From: DATLGB01 sp963726825
GTDB taxonomy: Bacteria; Actinomycetota; Thermoleophilia; Solirubrobacterales; Solirubrobacteraceae
Reading direction: 5' to 3'
Length of the DNA: 64,000 nucleotides
NCBI GenBank assembly: GCA_963726825.1
Contig: CAVSDT010000001.1
Span: 248,001-312,000, forward strand
Shown here: positions 16,417 to 23,367 of the stretch, in pieces
How the letters are laid out: every line of letters starts with the position of its first letter
How positions within the stretch are numbered: position 1 is the stretch's first letter
Program-made: the position numbers and the translations under genes
Notes under the pieces: generated by a model
Databases searched by the model: none
The model's input: only the letters and a program-made list of their open reading frames with translations
Told to the model about the DNA's origin: nothing

Positions 16417-17520
16417 ATGACGCGCCGCGTGCTGGTGGCGGGTGGCGGCATCGGTGGCCTCGAGGCCGTGCTCGCGCTGCGAGCCCTGGCCGAAGAGCGG
16501 GTCGACATCACCCTGCTGTCCAACCGCACCGACATCACGTACCGGCCGCTGCTCGTCACCGAGCCGTTCGGCACAAGCCACGTCGCAGACATCGATGTCC
16601 GCGCATTGGCGGCCGACCGTGGTGTCACGTTCGTGGCGGGCGAGGCTCGGTCCATCGACACCGACGCGCACGAGCTGCACACGATCGATCGGGTGCTGCG
16701 CTACGACGACGCGATCCTCGCACTCGGCGCACGGGCTGTTCCGTCGGTGACGGGGGCGCTGACCTTCCGCACGCGACCGGACGCCGAGGCCGTTGGTGCC
16801 GCAATGCGTGAGGTGCCAGACGGCAGTCATCTCGCCGTCGTCGCCGGAGCGGGCTGCGCCTGGACCCTGCCGGCATACGAGCTGGCGCTCCTCGCCCGCG
16901 CCTGGGCCCGAACGGCGCGCCGACGGCTCGAGGTCTCGCTCGTCACCTACGAGCGCGACCCACTTGAGGTCTTTGGCGACGCTGTCGCAGACCGGATGCG
17001 CGCCCTCTTGGTCGCACACGAGGTGCGCTTCCGCGGGGAGCTGGTTCCAGAGTCGTTCGCCGCCGGCCGCCTCTTCGTGCCGATGACCGGCACCCTCGAG
17101 GCGGACTTCGCGGTCGCCCTGCCCGCCCTGTACGGCTGCGGGCTGAACGGACTCCCGGTCGATGCCTTCGGGTTCGTCGACGCCGATCGCAGTGCGCGCG
17201 TCATCGGCGCCGACGACCTCTACGCGGTCGGCGACATGACGGCGACCTCGGTGCGCCAGGGTGGGCTCGCCGCCGCCCAGGCCGACGTCGCCGCCGCGGC
17301 CATCGCCGTACGTGCAGGCGCCGACGTGGACCAGACACCGCCCGGCGCACAGCTCCGTGCCGTGCTGCTGACGCCGGAGGGCCCGCGCTACCTGAGCCGG
17401 CCCCCCGCAGGCGGGCCCGACGGCTGGGACGAGGACCCCCCGTGGTGGCCGCCACACAAGGTCGCCAGTCGCCACCTCGCCCCGTACCTCGCCGCCCACC
17501 CGGAGCTTCAGGCTTCCTGA
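16417..17520 (+). CDS. FAD/NAD(P)-dependent oxidoreductase, paralog 2 of 4
   Basis: 367 aa from ATG 16417 with GGGGAGA upstream. FAD loop VLVAGGGIGGLEAVLAL at the N-terminus, ILALGARA mid-protein, YAVGDMTATSVRQGGLAAAQ for the second FAD contact, and the family C-terminus WWPPHKVASRHLAPYL. It is more distant from paralogs 1 and 3 and closer in its GGGIGGLEA loop to paralog 4. Divergent from the ftsH-usp operon. Its last 13 bases overlap the convergent kinase/AAA fusion at 17508. No membrane anchor seen; a quinone or thiol acceptor would be speculation. Confidence 0.82.
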   Translation: MTRRVLVAGGGIGGLEAVLALRALAEERVDITLLSNRTDITYRPLLVTEPFGTSHVADIDVRALAADRGVTFVAGEARSIDTDAHELHTIDRVLRYDDAILALGARAVPSVTGALTFRTRPDAEAVGAAMREVPDGSHLAVVAGAGCAWTLPAYELALLARAWARTARRRLEVSLVTYERDPLEVFGDAVADRMRALLVAHEVRFRGELVPESFAAGRLFVPMTGTLEADFAVALPALYGCGLNGLPVDAFGFVDADRSARVIGADDLYAVGDMTATSVRQGGLAAAQADVAAAAIAVRAGADVDQTPPGAQLRAVLLTPEGPRYLSRPPAGGPDGWDEDPPWWPPHKVASRHLAPYLAAHPELQAS

Positions 17521-19043
17521 CGCAGGATGTCGGCGTCGAGCGCGGCGGCGAGATCGGGCCGCGCGGTGCGCCACTCCCGGTTGGAGTCAAGGACTGTCCG
17601 GTCAGATGGCAGGGGCAGGCCCCCGGCGGCGGCGAACTGGTGCAACTGGTCCCGCACCACCGTGGCGTCGGCGTCGGAGCCATGTTCCGGGGCTCGCGTC
17701 CGGACCGCAGCGCGTTCAAGCAGGATCGCCGCCGGCGCACGGCACTCGATCCAGCGGACTGGCCGATCGCATGCGGCGGAGAACGCCGCGACGTCGTCCG
17801 GGTGACGGAAGGTGGCGTCGACGATGACCGCCGTTCCGGCTTGCGCGGCGAGATCACCGAGACGCCTGTACAGCTCGACCGACCGGGCGCGGGAGTACGC
17901 GCGCCCCGGGGCCCGCTCGTCCGGGTCCACACCAGCGAGACGCTTGCGGAGCCGATCGGAGCTGAGCACGTCGCTTCCTGTCAGCTCCGCCAGGCGCGCG
18001 GCGAGCGTCGACTTCCCGCTCGCGGACAGACCTGCGACGCACGTCACCGGGCCGAGCCGAGCCTGCCACGCCAGGCGCTCGGCGACAGCGAGATACGTCG
18101 ACGCCTCAGCTTCAGCGGTCTTGGCGCCCTGCTGCGCTCTGATCTCGGACACCTTGGCCCGGATCAGCGCACGGAGGCAAACGAACGCCGCGAACAGCAA
18201 CGGCGACCCGGGGTCCCCGCCGGCCTCCTTGTAGCCCCGCAGCAAAGGCTCGACCATCGCCGGCTGCAGGCGGGCGAGGTCCATGGCCAAGAAGGCAATG
18301 TCGTATCCGGGGTCGGCGAGGCGCAGAACCGGGTCGAACTCGATGGCGTCCACGATCACTGGTTCCCGTTCGAGGACGACGTGCTCGGCCCGCAGGTCGC
18401 CGTGGCCGTCGCAGGGCAGTCCGGATGCGGCTCGTTGGTGCAGCTCGGCAGCTCGGCCTCGGAGGGCGGCGTCCACGAAGCGCACTGTCTCGCCGACCCG
18501 CGACGAGCTGCTATCGCCCTTGTGATCGTGGTCCTGTAGGGCGCTCGCCGTCTCCTGCAGCACTGCGCTCAGCTCGTTCGTCGCAAGGTCGCCCGCGGCC
18601 CGCTCCGCCCGCGCGTGGAAGCGGGCGATGAGACGTCCGATGTCCGCCACGGTTCCGGGGTGCACCTCGCCGGCGCGCAGACGGGCAGCCAGGGTGGCGG
18701 CCTCGTCGAAGCGGCGCATGACCACGGCGTGCTCGACGGCGTCAAGGGCGTTGGCGTCGACCAGGTCCCAGCCCCAAGGTCGTCGGGCGAGACCCGTGAC
18801 GCCGAGGTACACCCCAGGAGCTAGTCGTCGGTTGACGGCCACCTCAGCCTCGCAGCAGACCCGGCGCCGCGCCGCGGTTCCGTAGTCGAGGAAGGGCAGG
18901 ACCACCGGTTTCTTCACCTTGTAGGCCCGTTCGCGCGTGAGAAAGACCCAGGAGATGTGAGTCTCGCGCAGCTCGACCGGTCCCGCTCCCAACGCGCCGG
19001 CCAGCAACCCGTCCGGCAGCTCGACTGGGGCAGTGACGGCCAT
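17508..19043 (-). CDS. Fused aminoglycoside-phosphotransferase-like kinase and AAA P-loop kinase
   Basis: 511 aa from ATG 19043 (ATG 19052 also possible). The N-terminal ~330 residues are an APH/choline-kinase-like domain with HGDLRAEHVV (catalytic loop) and VDAIEFDPVLRLADPGYDIA (metal Asp region). The C-terminal ~170 residues are a P-loop kinase with Walker A GLSASGKST and VIVDATFRHPDD. This two-domain architecture is a recurrent uncharacterised bacterial protein often near USPs; the substrate is unknown and antibiotic resistance should not be inferred. It sits alone on the minus strand between paralog 2 and a divergent USP. Confidence 0.8.
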   Translation of the reverse strand: MAVTAPVELPDGLLAGALGAGPVELRETHISWVFLTRERAYKVKKPVVLPFLDYGTAARRRVCCEAEVAVNRRLAPGVYLGVTGLARRPWGWDLVDANALDAVEHAVVMRRFDEAATLAARLRAGEVHPGTVADIGRLIARFHARAERAAGDLATNELSAVLQETASALQDHDHKGDSSSSRVGETVRFVDAALRGRAAELHQRAASGLPCDGHGDLRAEHVVLEREPVIVDAIEFDPVLRLADPGYDIAFLAMDLARLQPAMVEPLLRGYKEAGGDPGSPLLFAAFVCLRALIRAKVSEIRAQQGAKTAEAEASTYLAVAERLAWQARLGPVTCVAGLSASGKSTLAARLAELTGSDVLSSDRLRKRLAGVDPDERAPGRAYSRARSVELYRRLGDLAAQAGTAVIVDATFRHPDDVAAFSAACDRPVRWIECRAPAAILLERAAVRTRAPEHGSDADATVVRDQLHQFAAAGGLPLPSDRTVLDSNREWRTARPDLAAALDADILRQEA

Positions 19044-19174
19044 GCCGGGCATGGTGGCCCGCAGCGGACGACCTGCCCTCCGTTCGAGGTACCCGGGCGC
19101 TTCCGTGGATCCCCGCACCGCGATTGCGGTCCTTGGCGGTGGCTGGTGCCGGCGGCCGGCAGGACCCTGTCGGC

Positions 19175-19705
19175 ATGAGCTCTCCCGCCGACCGCATCCA
19201 TCTGCTGATCGCCTACGACGGCTCGAGCGGCGCCCAAACGGCAATCGAGCACGCAGCCAAGCTGTGGCCCGGAGCCACAGCCGATGTTCTCACCGTCTGG
19301 AGGAGCACGTCTGAGGCGGCAGGAGCCGCGAGACTCGCCCTGTCCGCCGGCATGGTCGTCGCCGCGGTCAAGCAGCTCGACAAGGCTGCACAGGGCGACG
19401 CAGAGGGTCTGGCGGCAGTCGGTGTGGAGCTCGCGCGGGAGCTTGGCCTGGACGCGGCGGTGTGCACGACCAAGGCGTCCGCCAGCGCCTGGGCGGCCAT
19501 CGTCGAGACGGCGCGCGAACACCACGCCGATGCGATCGTCCTCGGCACCCGCGGACGTTCTGCCGCCCGCGCCACCCTGCTCGGCGGGGTGTCAGAGGGC
19601 GTGGTTCACCACGCCGACCGGCCGGTGATGGTGGTTCCCCCGTCCAACCGCACCGTCCAGGACGGGCCTGATCCCATCTCGGCGCTGCTCAGCGTCGACG
19701 CCTAG
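19175..19705 (+). CDS. Universal stress protein, single domain, Ala-rich
   Basis: 176 aa from ATG 19175. Begins MSSPADRIHLLIAYDGSSGA and has an altered ATP loop GTRGRSAARATLLGGVSEGV before DRPVMVVPPSN. It is longer than the other single-domain USPs because of an Ala-rich insertion around residues 45-80. Ten bases separate it from the next USP, so 19175-21315 is one three-gene operon (usp-usp-oxidoreductase). Divergent from the kinase/AAA fusion. Confidence 0.85.
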   Translation: MSSPADRIHLLIAYDGSSGAQTAIEHAAKLWPGATADVLTVWRSTSEAAGAARLALSAGMVVAAVKQLDKAAQGDAEGLAAVGVELARELGLDAAVCTTKASASAWAAIVETAREHHADAIVLGTRGRSAARATLLGGVSEGVVHHADRPVMVVPPSNRTVQDGPDPISALLSVDA

Positions 19706-19714
19706 GGAGGACGG

Positions 19715-20176
19715 ATGTCCGCTCCCCAGCGCCCGGTCGTGGTCGTCGGGTATGACGGCTCATTGGCCGCAGTCGCCGCCCTGCGCGCTGCCGTCGATCG
19801 GGCCCAGCCCGACGGGCACGTCGAGATCGTTGCCACCTACGAGCCCGTCATGCCCTACAGCACCTACGGCGCCCTCGGCTTCGCGCCGGAGGCCGAGGAG
19901 GGAAACCACGTGACCGTCGCGCTCCGCAGTGAGGTCGTGGAGCGTGTCCCGGAGCTTGCAGAGGTCTCCTGGCATGCCGAGGCCGTCATCGACACGCCGG
20001 CGAAGTGCCTCGTGGCGGTGGCGGACCGGATGAACGCCGACGCGATTGCGATCGGCAGCCGCGGTGTGGGGACCCTGCGCGGGCTGCTGGGCAGCGTCGC
20101 GTACGAGACGATCCATCTCGCGCGCTGCCCCGTCCTGGTGACGCCGGAGCGGGCAGTCGCGACCGGAGCCCCATGA
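19715..20176 (+). CDS. Universal stress protein, single domain
   Basis: 153 aa with a strong ribosome-binding site (AGGGAGGACGG) before ATG 19715. PVVVVGYDGSLAAVAALRAA and the intact ATP loop GSRGVGTLRGLLGSVA followed by YETIHLARCPVLVTP. This stretch is nearly the same as in the USP at 22695, indicating a fairly recent duplication. The stop overlaps the next start in ATGA (20173-20176). Confidence 0.9.
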   Translation: MSAPQRPVVVVGYDGSLAAVAALRAAVDRAQPDGHVEIVATYEPVMPYSTYGALGFAPEAEEGNHVTVALRSEVVERVPELAEVSWHAEAVIDTPAKCLVAVADRMNADAIAIGSRGVGTLRGLLGSVAYETIHLARCPVLVTPERAVATGAP

Positions 20177-21315
20177 TGTCCAGCGCCCCGTTCCGGGTGC
20201 TGATCCTGGGCGGCGGCCCCGCTGGCATCGAGGCCGCCCTGACTCTGCACGAAGCTGCCCCGCAGATCGCAGTCGAGCTGCTGGCCAGCGACCGCAACCT
20301 CGTCCACGATCCCCTCAGCGTCGAGTCTCCCTTCACCAGCGGGGCGGTACGCAGCTATCCCCTCCACATCCTGCTCGGAGACGCTGCGCATGTGCGGCAG
20401 GCGACGCTGGCGTCGATCGACGCGGCCGCGAGGACGGCATGGATGCAAGACGGGCGGCCGTTGGGCTACGACGCCCTGCTCGTGGCCACCGGCTGCAGCG
20501 CTCGGGCAAGCGTCCCCGAGGCCAACGTGTTCCACGGACGCGACGGCGTGCGCGCGATGTTCGAGGTCATGCGCGGCATCGAGGCCGGCCGGGTCCGGTC
20601 TGTGGGCTTCGTGGCGCCGCCAGACGCGACCTGGACGCTTCCGCTCTACGAACTGGCATTGCAGTTGTCGCGTCGAGTTCGGGAATTGCGCTGGCCGTCC
20701 ATCGAGATCGTCGTCGCGACCCCTGAGCAGCAGCCGCTCGAGGCGTTGGGTCCAGCAGCGTCCGCGACTGTTCAGCACCTCCTCACACGTGAGCGCATCG
20801 ACTTCTGCGGAGACGACTCACGGCCAGCGACCGACCGCACTGTCGCGCTGGCATCCGCCGTAGGCCGCTTCACACCAGGCCTGCCGGCAGATCGCGGTGG
20901 CTTCATCCCGGTCGATGATCGCGGTGCCGTGGCCGGCGTTCCGGGCGTTTGGGCGGCCGGTGACGGCACGGTCAGCTACTTCAAGCAGGCAGGTCTCGCA
21001 ACACAGCAGGCCGAGACCGCAGCACTGTCGATCATCGCGGCTGCGGGGCTCGGCCCGCGCCCCCCGGCACGGGATCCAGTGCTGCGCACGATGCTGATCG
21101 TCTCTGCGCAGGAGCACTGGTACTTCGAGCGGTGGCTGCGTCACGGGGTGCTCGGTGAGGTGAGCCGACGGCCACTGTGGGATCCGCCGGGCAAGATCGC
21201 GGGCCGCCGCATCGGGCCCCTGCTCGATGCCTTCGACCGTGGCGCTCCTCACGTGACGCACCCGAGGCCGACGGGAGACCTCTCGGTCTCCGCACAGCCC
21301 TCCACTCTGAGCTAG
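20173..21315 (+). CDS. FAD/NAD(P)-dependent oxidoreductase, paralog 3 of 4
   Basis: 380 aa; ATG 20173 overlaps the USP stop (a second ATG follows at 20176). FAD loop VLILGGGPAGIEAALTL, LLVATGCSA, VWAAGDGTVSYFKQAGLATQ and the family C-terminus LWDPPGKIAGRRIGPLL. Closest in the window to paralog 1 (shared GGGPA-IEA loop, FVAPP-A-WTLPLYELAL segment, KQ-GLATQQA motif), which is also coupled to a USP, so the usp-oxidoreductase unit was probably duplicated as a block. Converges with paralog 4, 23 bases apart. Confidence 0.82.
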   Translation: MMSSAPFRVLILGGGPAGIEAALTLHEAAPQIAVELLASDRNLVHDPLSVESPFTSGAVRSYPLHILLGDAAHVRQATLASIDAAARTAWMQDGRPLGYDALLVATGCSARASVPEANVFHGRDGVRAMFEVMRGIEAGRVRSVGFVAPPDATWTLPLYELALQLSRRVRELRWPSIEIVVATPEQQPLEALGPAASATVQHLLTRERIDFCGDDSRPATDRTVALASAVGRFTPGLPADRGGFIPVDDRGAVAGVPGVWAAGDGTVSYFKQAGLATQQAETAALSIIAAAGLGPRPPARDPVLRTMLIVSAQEHWYFERWLRHGVLGEVSRRPLWDPPGKIAGRRIGPLLDAFDRGAPHVTHPRPTGDLSVSAQPSTLS

Positions 21316-21338
21316 AGCGGCCTCGACTCAGTGGGATT

Positions 21339-22439
21339 TCAGTCGCCGCGCAGCCGCTGGGCGTTCAGCGTGAGGTATGTCGCGAGGTGCCGCGCAACGA
21401 CCTTGTCGGGTGGCCAGAACGCCTCCAGTCGGCTCTCGTCGTTGGCACCGAAGTGCTCGCCCCCGGGTGGATAGGTCAGCAGCATCGGTCGTTCGCCGGT
21501 CAACAGCACGCCTCGAACATGTGGATCGAGTGGCTCAACAACGTCTGCCCCACGCAGGATGCAGTCCGCGGCGACGTCGGCATGCTGGCTGGCGATGCCG
21601 CCCTGCTTGAGGCTGCCGGCCATCAGGTCGCCGACGATGTAGGCGTCACGCGCTCCCGCGATGCGGCAGTGATCGTCAGCCGGCACGAAGCCGAGCGCGT
21701 CCTGCGGTAGGCCCGGCAGACGCCGACCTCGCACCAGCGGCAGCGCCACCACCACGTCCGTCAGGTCGTGCGCCAGGATGTCGTGCCCGCTTCGGATCTC
21801 GATGCCGCGGCTCCGGGCCAGCCGTTCGATCCTCGCTGAGACCTGCGGCCCGAACACCGACAGAGGCGCGGTCTCCGCCGTAAGCAGCGACACGCGCAGC
21901 GCGACGCCGTCGCGGACCGCCCACCGCTCAGCCTGGAAGGCCAGGTCGTAGAGCGGCAAGGTCCAGGCGTCGGGGTCGGTGTTGATCAAGACCAAGCGCC
22001 CAGTGCCTGCCTCCGCGACAGCGTCCAGTGCGGTCCTGACAGCGTCAACGTCCCCCGGCCCCCGGAAGGTGAGGACGCCCGGCAGCGGCGGGACGCGGTC
22101 GGCACCGGCCGCCACGACGAGGTGGTCCCAGCCGAGGAGGGCGCCGTCCGCGAGGGTGACGCTGCGCCGTTCGAGATCGATGGCAGTGACCTGCCCGGCG
22201 ACGACATCGAAGCCGCGGTCGCGACCTACGGCCGCAAGTTCGACCTCGAGTGGATCAACCGCGGTGAACACGCTCGCCGTCGCCTCGGGCCGATACACGA
22301 AGCGACGCTCAGGGGCGATCATGGTGACTGCCGCCGCGGCAGGCCGCCACGCCATCAGGGCGAGCGCCGCCTCGAGCCCGCCGACCCCACCGCCCACCAC
22401 GACCACTCGAGGGGGTGAGTGGTCGGTGGTCGAAGGCAC
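21339..22439 (-). CDS. FAD/NAD(P)-dependent oxidoreductase, paralog 4 of 4
   Basis: 366 aa from ATG 22439. FAD loop VVVVGGGVGGLEAALAL, LVVAAGADRVPPLPG, YIVGDLMAGSLKQGGIASQ and C-terminus FWPPDKVVARHLATYL. It also keeps the segment DAWTLPLYDLAFQ found in all paralogs (W-T-L-P-x-Y-[ED]-L-A), a position between the FAD- and NAD-binding lobes that is not part of the general family signature and so helps define this subgroup. Divergent from the USP at 22695 across a 255-base gap containing two candidate operators. Confidence 0.82.
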   Translation of the reverse strand: MPSTTDHSPPRVVVVGGGVGGLEAALALMAWRPAAAAVTMIAPERRFVYRPEATASVFTAVDPLEVELAAVGRDRGFDVVAGQVTAIDLERRSVTLADGALLGWDHLVVAAGADRVPPLPGVLTFRGPGDVDAVRTALDAVAEAGTGRLVLINTDPDAWTLPLYDLAFQAERWAVRDGVALRVSLLTAETAPLSVFGPQVSARIERLARSRGIEIRSGHDILAHDLTDVVVALPLVRGRRLPGLPQDALGFVPADDHCRIAGARDAYIVGDLMAGSLKQGGIASQHADVAADCILRGADVVEPLDPHVRGVLLTGERPMLLTYPPGGEHFGANDESRLEAFWPPDKVVARHLATYLTLNAQRLRGD

Positions 22440-22600
22440 AGTTGTGATGGTCGGCGGGCCCGGACCCGAGGATCGGGTCAGGCGACATCGGTCATGTTCG
22501 CCGCCCGAGCCGGTCCCGCCATCCGTGGGCCGTACTGAACCGAGCGAGCAGTCTTCCGCCCAGGTTGCCGGGGCCTCATGTCGCCATCACCGATGCGGAC

Positions 22601-22612
22601 GACTACGGGCGG
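22601..22612 (+). promoter_or_regulatory. GACTACGGGCGG element upstream of USP
   Basis: Identical over 12 bases to the core of the site at 7658-7669 and at nearly the same distance from its USP start (82 versus 77 bases). A second candidate, GACGTACGGTC (22650-22660), lies 34 bases before the start and matches GACTTACGGTC at 10440-10450 in all but one position. The pairing of one site of each type upstream of USP genes at 10.4 and 22.6 kb argues against chance. Confidence 0.4.
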
Positions 22613-22694
22613 TTCGGCGCCACACCACGGACCTCGGCGAGCGCGTCCGGACGTACGGTCGGACCTGACCTTCCAACGCATCAAGGAGCCCGCC

Positions 22695-23174
22695 GTGTCC
22701 CCCGTTGCAGCCCCCGTCGTCGTCGTAGGCGTCGACGGCTCCCCCGCCTCGTTCGCCGCCGTCGACCTCGCCGTCGATCAGGCCGGCAACGATGGCCGCG
22801 TAGTCGTCGTACACGCCTACACCCCCGCCCCGGCATACGACGGGTTCTCCTACGCCGCCATGGTGGAGGACATGCACAAGGCCGCAGAGGCGCTCCTCGA
22901 GGACCTCGAGTCCAAGACGACCAAGCTCGCGGGGTCGAGTTGGGAGCGCCGCGTCGTGCTCGGGCCGCCCGCCCGCGCACTCGTGGACGAGGCCAAGGAT
23001 CAACAGGCCGAAGCGATCGTGATCGGCAGCCGCGGTGTCGGCTACCTTCACGCGCTCCTCGGCAGCGTGGCGTACGAGACGATCCACCTCGCGCACTGCC
23101 CGGTCCTGGTCGTCCCCGCTCGGATGCTCGAGGACGCCGACACCGAGCCACGCAGCACCGCGGTCGAAGCCTGA
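22695..23174 (+). CDS. Universal stress protein, single domain
   Basis: 159 aa from GTG 22695, with AAGGAG at 22683-22688. Begins VSPVAAPVVVVGVDGSPASF and has the ATP loop GSRGVGYLHALLGSVA followed by YETIHLAHCPVLVVPA. Very similar in that region to the USP at 19715. Divergent from oxidoreductase paralog 4. An earlier ATG at 22578 is in frame but would bury both candidate operators, so the GTG is chosen. Confidence 0.9.
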   Translation: MSPVAAPVVVVGVDGSPASFAAVDLAVDQAGNDGRVVVVHAYTPAPAYDGFSYAAMVEDMHKAAEALLEDLESKTTKLAGSSWERRVVLGPPARALVDEAKDQQAEAIVIGSRGVGYLHALLGSVAYETIHLAHCPVLVVPARMLEDADTEPRSTAVEA

Positions 23175-23301
23175 CGCGCGTGCAGGTGGCCCTCACCGAC
23201 GATGGGCCGCCAGTTCCCGGAGAGCAACTCGTCTATGACGCCAAGCTGGAGCAGCATGCCCCGACTCTCGCTGGTCGATGCCTGGCATCGACGGCGCGGA
23301 A

Positions 23302-23312
23302 CACTACGGACC
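23302..23312 (+). promoter_or_regulatory. CACTACGGACC element before the GGDEF-EAL gene
   Basis: CACTACGGACC (starting 23302) differs from the GACTACGG core in one base and lies 55 bases before ATG 23368, matching the spacing of the other elements. Weakest of the set; included because of position. Confidence 0.25.
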
Positions 23313-23367
23313 CGGGCGCGGTACCTCCCGCAGGCGCTGGCCGCCGGACCTACGTAGCGTCGCCGAG

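Noticed and set aside
17508..19043. Aminoglycoside resistance gene
   Set aside because: The APH-like domain is part of a fused two-kinase protein of unknown substrate; the APH fold alone does not support resistance.
10973..22439. Assignment of the four flavoproteins as sulfide:quinone reductase (sqr) or NDH-2 (ndh)
   Set aside because: The redox cysteines of SQR and the C-terminal membrane-binding helices of NDH-2 were not seen, so only a general oxidoreductase call is justified.
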